Below are positions 21,514 through 25,019 of a stretch of DNA of 25,019 nucleotides, one piece after another. This DNA is from JAAZKV01 sp041659525 (GTDB taxonomy: Archaea > Iainarchaeota > Iainarchaeia > Iainarchaeales > JAAZKV01). Every line of letters begins with the position of its first letter. The stretch's first letter is position 1. Where the stretch lies: positions 1 through 25,019 of the forward strand of contig JBAZYC010000003.1 in the NCBI GenBank assembly GCA_041659525.1, given 5' to 3'. Under the pieces are notes generated by a model. It was not told the DNA's origin. It saw nothing but the letters and a program-made list of their open reading frames with translations, and searched no databases. Position numbers and translations under genes: made by a program.

Positions 21514-23451
21514 CTAGCCGGCTCCGCCACCACCACCGCCTCCGCCGCCCCCTCCTCCTCCGGAAGAACCGCCGTGGCCGCTTGATGACTGAGAGGTATT
21601 GAATCCTGAAGACATCCCACTACTAAAAGAATGATAAACCGAAGCACTAGAGAAAGCCATTAACCCTGAATTATTTCTTTGAAGTTGTGTAATCATCGCT
21701 TTGTCAAAGTACTTTATTACATTCTCAGCATTTCCAAAAACAGTTGCATAAACAAGGTATTGTTCCCACAAAACTATTTGAGGAGGCAACTTGTCTTTCA
21801 TTAAACCAAAATCATCAAAATATCGCTTAAGAGCATTCCAGTGTTCATAGTGTTCTGCAGCAAGAGGAGTCATTTTTGGCAAAGCACGAGGAAAACCAAA
21901 TGTAATAAACAAAAATATTCCAATAATAAATAAAGTTATCATAATTGGATTAAATAATATTAAAATAAATAACCCGATAAATCCAACAAAAAATAATGTT
22001 GTAATAATAAAAACTATTTTTGACCCAATAGTTCTTCGAGGAGTTTTTGCAAAAATAAAACCAAACACTAAACCAAACATTCCAATAAAGAAAGCAAAGA
22101 AAACTGATTCAATAAAAAACATGGCTCCAATTACTAAAGTAATTGCACTAAGTCCTGCTATTAAGAACAAGAATTTTTTTCTTCCAGTAAAATCAAAAAA
22201 TTTGTTATCTTTTGTGCCACTAATTTCAAGAACCTCTTTTGTAACACACATATACCATTCGCCAAACAAAGAGTTAACTCTTTTCTGCTGATTTTTAACT
22301 ATTTGTGAAAGAGTAATTTCTTTTACAGGCTCATCAGCTTCAATAAAGAAATTAAGTTTCTTTGAACCAACAAATATTTTTTCCATCAAAAACTTTTCAG
22401 ATTCAGTTAATCCTTCAGAAGTTTTTATTTTAGTTAATTTGTAATCCTCTTTGTTAAAAAAAGAAGCAATTACTCCTTCTTTTTGTATTTTTTCAATTTT
22501 AATATAATTTCTTCTAATTAAATCCATTAGAGTAGCAATCATCCCCCCAACCGTGAAATTCATGTTAACTAAATAATCAACCACATACGGTTTGTCATTA
22601 AAAGGAATATCTCGCTCGTACAAAACTTTCTCAACATAAGGTTCTACTCCGAATTTTTTATAAAAATAATAAAACCCGCTCGCGCAAATTATTAAAACAA
22701 TTAATGGCCAAATCCAAAGAATCATTACTCTTTGTTTCCATTCTTCAGTTGCTTTTTCAAATCCTTTTTCTTCAGCAATTACTTCGTTAAATCCGGTTGA
22801 ATTTATTTGCTTTGAAAAAGTGCCTTGTGAAATTACTTCTTTGTTAAAAAGAACTCTTGCTTCCAAAAAAGTTTCTTTGGGAATATTTTTTGCAGTTATA
22901 AAAAGATTTGTTCCGTTCAAATTCCAATTAGCATCTAACAAAGGGTGAATCCAAACTTTACTTCCTTCTGCAAGAGGAACTGGGAAAATTATATTTGCTG
23001 AAAAATTATTTACTGGGGCCGCCCATTCTTCCCCCCAAAGTTTCCAATACAATTCGTAAGCATCAGTATAATTATTGATAACATTTTTCAAAGTGTATTT
23101 TAGAACAAAAACTTTTCTCTCATTAGCTGCATTATAATACCAAGTGGCTTTAAAATTTGGGTTAAAAGTAATGGTTGGCTGAATTTCCATTAACTCTGAA
23201 TTAGAAGTTTTTTCAAAAACTTTAAAATCATCTACTGATTCATTTTCGCTTAAATTAATTTCCCTATAAGCATAAGTATAACTTCCAGAAAAATTAAACC
23301 CAAGTTCTTCAGAAATAGTAATACTCGCATCTTCATTTATTATGTAATCAACATTAACATAATCAAAACTATAGGACTTTGCATAAGAGAATGTTGAAAA
23401 AGAAATTAGTAATAAAAACAAGGAAATTAACAAAAAAAGTTTTTTTTGCAT
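21514..23451 (-). CDS. DUF2207 membrane protein with poly-glycine C-terminus
   Basis: A 645-residue membrane protein of the DUF2207 family (predicted membrane proteins found across bacteria and archaea; function unknown). Residues 1-24 are a signal peptide, followed by the outward-facing DUF2207 domain (YSFDYVNVDYIINEDASITISEEL...YTLKNVINNYTDAYELYWKLWGEEW), a membrane helix (about 243-263, ILWIWPLIVLIICASGFYYFY), a cytoplasmic part, a hydrophobic cluster around 430-515, and the typical tail domain LPPQIVLWEQYLVYATVFGNAENVIKYF. It ends in a Gly run of 13 with Ser/His-Gly before it, also usual in this family. A TTTTTATT box is centred about 25 bases before the ATG, so the mRNA is probably leaderless. 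Confidence 0.92.
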   Translation of the reverse strand: MQKKLFLLISLFLLLISFSTFSYAKSYSFDYVNVDYIINEDASITISEELGFNFSGSYTYAYREINLSENESVDDFKVFEKTSNSELMEIQPTITFNPNFKATWYYNAANERKVFVLKYTLKNVINNYTDAYELYWKLWGEEWAAPVNNFSANIIFPVPLAEGSKVWIHPLLDANWNLNGTNLFITAKNIPKETFLEARVLFNKEVISQGTFSKQINSTGFNEVIAEEKGFEKATEEWKQRVMILWIWPLIVLIICASGFYYFYKKFGVEPYVEKVLYERDIPFNDKPYVVDYLVNMNFTVGGMIATLMDLIRRNYIKIEKIQKEGVIASFFNKEDYKLTKIKTSEGLTESEKFLMEKIFVGSKKLNFFIEADEPVKEITLSQIVKNQQKRVNSLFGEWYMCVTKEVLEISGTKDNKFFDFTGRKKFLFLIAGLSAITLVIGAMFFIESVFFAFFIGMFGLVFGFIFAKTPRRTIGSKIVFIITTLFFVGFIGLFILILFNPIMITLFIIGIFLFITFGFPRALPKMTPLAAEHYEHWNALKRYFDDFGLMKDKLPPQIVLWEQYLVYATVFGNAENVIKYFDKAMITQLQRNNSGLMAFSSASVYHSFSSGMSSGFNTSQSSSGHGGSSGGGGGGGGGGGGGAG

Positions 23452-23471
23452 GATAAATAGAGAATTAAAGT

Positions 23472-23486
23472 GAATAAAAAGATTGC
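23472..23486 (-). promoter_or_regulatory. TATA-like box of the DUF2207 gene
   Basis: GCAATCTTTTTATTC on the minus strand; the TATA core is centred about 25 bases before the ATG at 23451. It shares AATCTTTTTAT with the box at 17728-17740. Confidence 0.55.
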
Positions 23487-23547
23487 TTTGAGCAGAAAAT
23501 AGAATAAATTGTTAAAAAATAAATTAGTTAGTAGAAAAATTCAAAAA

Positions 23548-23739
23548 TTACTTCTTTCTAGAGAGAAGATACCTAATAATTTTTTTAATTTTTGATTTCT
23601 TGCTCTTGTTGCTTGGAGCTCGAGGAGATTTAGAAGCTTTTCCAACTATTTTTTTAGTTACTTTCTTACTTACTTTTTTATTTTTCTTAGAAAGTACTTT
23701 TTTAGTAATTTTTTTAATTTTCTTTTTAGCCAATCTCAT
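23548..23739 (-). CDS. Small Lys-rich basic protein
   Basis: A 63-residue protein (MRLAKKKIKKITKKVL...) in which lysine makes up close to half the residues, with KKVSKKVTKKIVGKASKSP-type repeats recalling histone H1 tails, and a basic amphipathic end IKKIIRYLLSRKK. It could bind DNA or RNA. The ATG at 23739 is preferred over a GTG at 23787, which would extend the gene into the structured RNA region. The low-complexity A-rich coding sequence leaves some doubt that it is translated. It lies directly after the RNA candidate on the same strand. Confidence 0.5.
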   Translation of the reverse strand: MRLAKKKIKKITKKVLSKKNKKVSKKVTKKIVGKASKSPRAPSNKSKKSKIKKIIRYLLSRKK

Positions 23740-23772
23740 CACGCTCAAATAAATAAAAAGTTGGTTGAATTT

Positions 23773-24115
23773 AAGTAAGCGAAGCACAGCCGTAGTAGCA
23801 CCAGTCTACTAAAGCTTTGTCGTGTTCACTTACTTTTTGGACTCGGTGAAAGAGTGCCATGAACAATTGCTGAATCTGACTTAACCTATCAGCTCATTCT
23901 AATGGTTATCTCCTTCATGCAAAGAGCAAGCTTAACAGTAACAGATTTCGTAGAGAGAGTTATAGTCCAATCTCTCTATTAATAGCGAGTTACTGACATA
24001 GGCTGTCTTTGACATACCCTTTCCAGGACAACCGATGAGTCCCGATCAACCAACTAAACTACTATATGATATTACTAAGTATATACGCTTGAGGGTTTCG
24101 AAAAGCGAGTTCAAA
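23773..24115 (-). ncRNA. Unidentified structured RNA candidate downstream of 23S
   Basis: About 340 bases with clearly higher GC than the spacers around it and no open frame. Four hairpins are clear on the minus strand: AAGTAAGTGAACACG with TGTGCTTCGCTTACTT (23773-23835, about 15 pairs with an inner TAGTAG/CTACTA stem), GGCACTC/GAGTCC (23839-23858), TAACCATTAG/CTGATAGGTTA (23882-23908, one bulge), and AGTAAC/GTTACT enclosing AGAGAGA/TCTCTCT (23937-23994). At least three pairs are G-U on the minus strand and would be A-C mismatches on the plus strand, so the RNA is on the minus strand. The length fits an archaeal SRP RNA, but I could not find its GGAA loop with AGCA, nor a 5S core. Ends are approximate. 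Confidence 0.5.
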
Positions 24116-24333
24116 ACAAATCCTAAATAGAAAAAGCAAACAAAATGCACTCAATTCTTAGACAACAGACGAAAATTTAGGTGATTTGAGTATTAAGGGT
24201 TTTTTGAGTTAAATTAACTATTTTTTTAAAGTTAAAAATTTTAAAAAAAGAATATTCTAAAGTCAAGTAAAAGAAATAAAAAAAAAATTTTAATATTCTA
24301 AAGTTAAGCAGAATAATAAAAAAATATTGCCCG
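24116..24333. other. AT-rich spacer with a 17-bp direct repeat
   Basis: The spacer between the RNA candidate and the 23S trailer has no gene. It holds aatattctaaagtcaag (24251-24267) and aatattctaaagttaag (24292-24308), one base different and 41 bp apart, and long A/T runs. On the minus strand these could be promoter or transcription-stop elements. Confidence 0.7.
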
Positions 24334-24357
24334 CAATTGATTGATCACAATCAATTG
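24318..24357 (-). terminator. Hairpin and T-run after 23S rRNA
   Basis: CAATTGATTG (24334-24343) pairs perfectly over ten bases with CAATCAATTG (24348-24357), loop of four. About eight bases later in the minus direction comes a run of seven T (near 24319-24325). Likely the end of the rRNA transcript, which would separate it from the RNA candidate. Confidence 0.6.
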
Positions 24358-24449
24358 TCAAAAGGCGCATAGATAAAGTGTATCATAGTTTAGTAATCTA
24401 GTCATTACCATCTACAATTTTGCAGCGGAACTATTTGTGTTTTTGCAAC

Positions 24450-25019
24450 CTTGAGCTTTTAGTTTTGCAAGACTAAACACATCGCCCGAAGGCTTTGTGC
24501 GTACATCCGCAACCTATCAAACCGATCTTCTATCGGTGCTCTCGTTCCTACAACCCAGTTTTTCATGGGGTCTCGGAAAAGATTAACTCTTTTTAGGGAT
24601 GGCTTCGTGCTTAGATGCATTCAGCTCTTATCCACTACAGCGTAGCTACCCAGCATTGCCTTGTCAGACAACTGGCACACCAGCGGCTGCGACGCTCTGT
24701 TCCTCTCGTACTCGGAGCATCTTCCCCTCAGTTAATCAACAACTCCAACAGATAGTATCCAAACTGGCTCGCACCGTTCTTAACCCAACTAACGTACGGC
24801 TTTAATGAGTAAACCCCTCCACCCTTGGCTGCTCATGCACAGCCAGGATGCCATGAGACGACGGCGAGGTAGCAAACCGCGGGGTCGATGTGAACTCTTA
24901 CCCGCGACAACTCAATTACTCCCAGGATAGGTTCATTGTAAGACTAGGGCCCTACTAAGAGGCGCACTAGCGTTCGCTAGACCCAAGTTTCCTTCCAGCT
25001 TTGCGTGCCATTGGCAAAA
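24450..25019 (-). rRNA. 23S rRNA, 3' part (cut by window edge)
   Basis: The minus strand contains domain VI of large-subunit rRNA: the sarcin-ricin loop AGTACGAGAGGAACA (about 24698-24712), GCTGGGTAGCTACG, GAATGCATCTAAGCACGAAGCC and GGTTTGATAGGTTGCGGATGTACGC near the end. The 5' part lies beyond the right edge. The 3' end is estimated from the block equivalent to the usual 'CUUACUAAC' end and may be off by about 10 bases. The 24358-24449 stretch after it is trailer with small hairpins and no 5S-like sequence. Confidence 0.95.

Noticed and set aside
23740..23787. GTG start extending the Lys-rich protein by 16 residues
   Set aside because: It would run into the 15-pair hairpin of the RNA candidate, and the Lys-rich pattern begins only at the ATG at 23739.
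23931..23951. Minus-strand CGAAATCTGTTACTGTTAAGC resembling the 5S core CGAACCCGGAAGTTAAGC
   Set aside because: It needs a 3-base insertion and lacks GAAG; the surrounding hairpins do not form the 5S three-helix layout.
24018..24030. Minus-strand CCT-GGAA-AGG resembling the SRP helix 8 loop
   Set aside because: The expected AGCA after the stem is absent, so it does not prove an SRP RNA.
24030..24042. CCGATGAGTCC resembling the hammerhead ribozyme core CUGAUGAGUCC
   Set aside because: The invariant CUGAUGA is broken (CCGATGA), it lies on the strand opposite to the favoured RNA, and no matching GAAA plus flanking stems were found.
24599..24805. 68-residue open frame on the plus strand
   Set aside because: It is antisense to the conserved 3' part of 23S rRNA.

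Overview
The window reads as an AT-rich archaeal chromosome segment, most likely from a small-genome DPANN-type lineage (Diapherotrites, Micrarchaeota or Woesearchaeota-like; the window alone cannot decide). The reasons are an archaeal-looking RNase P RNA, the 3' end of a 23S rRNA with archaeal-style promoters nearby, TATA-like boxes centred about 25-28 nt upstream of several start codons (leaderless mRNAs), an archaeal/SlyD-like FKBP pair, archaeal-type aspartate-semialdehyde dehydrogenase, lipobox proteins and S-layer-like surface proteins with a C-terminal membrane anchor. No transposase, integrase, phage gene or CRISPR array was seen.

Left part (1-3768): a 5'-truncated transglutaminase-like protein and a SAM methyltransferase in one operon; then an FKBP lipoprotein, a cytosolic FKBP and a flavodoxin-like protein in a tight second operon; then a convergent membrane coiled-coil protein with an internal duplication. 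The two converging units meet in a pair of 35-bp direct repeats. tRNA-Arg(TCT) follows at 3927-3999.

Metabolic part (4083-10213): shikimate dehydrogenase (aroE), an NAD(P)H oxidoreductase like the glutamate synthase small subunit but without its Fe-S domain, aspartate kinase plus aspartate-semialdehyde dehydrogenase (lysC-asd, the common start of Lys/Thr/Met synthesis), glutamate 5-kinase (proB) and a YhhQ-type queuosine/archaeosine precursor transporter. The organism therefore keeps some amino acid biosynthesis.

Translation part (10317-15726): two tandem paralogous basic proteins with a weak GNAT-like look, arginyl-tRNA synthetase, a basic protein with a tandem LQAKGFP repeat, and an unusually short alanyl-tRNA synthetase that lacks the C-terminal domain and resembles the form found in candidate-phyla bacteria.

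Surface and RNA part (15803-25019), all on the minus strand: a 633-residue lipoprotein, an 820-residue S-layer-like protein, RNase P RNA with a clear promoter and terminator hairpin, a small coiled-coil protein, a DUF2207 membrane protein with a poly-glycine tail, a 63-residue Lys-rich protein, a roughly 340-nt structured RNA candidate that I could not identify, and the 3' end of 23S rRNA. No recognisable 5S rRNA follows the 23S gene.

The most interesting signals are the unidentified structured RNA next to 23S, the short AlaRS, the 21-bp coding repeat whose palindrome is almost identical to the hairpin after asd, and CTTGC-containing hairpin repeats at gene ends, two of which run into the stop codon.
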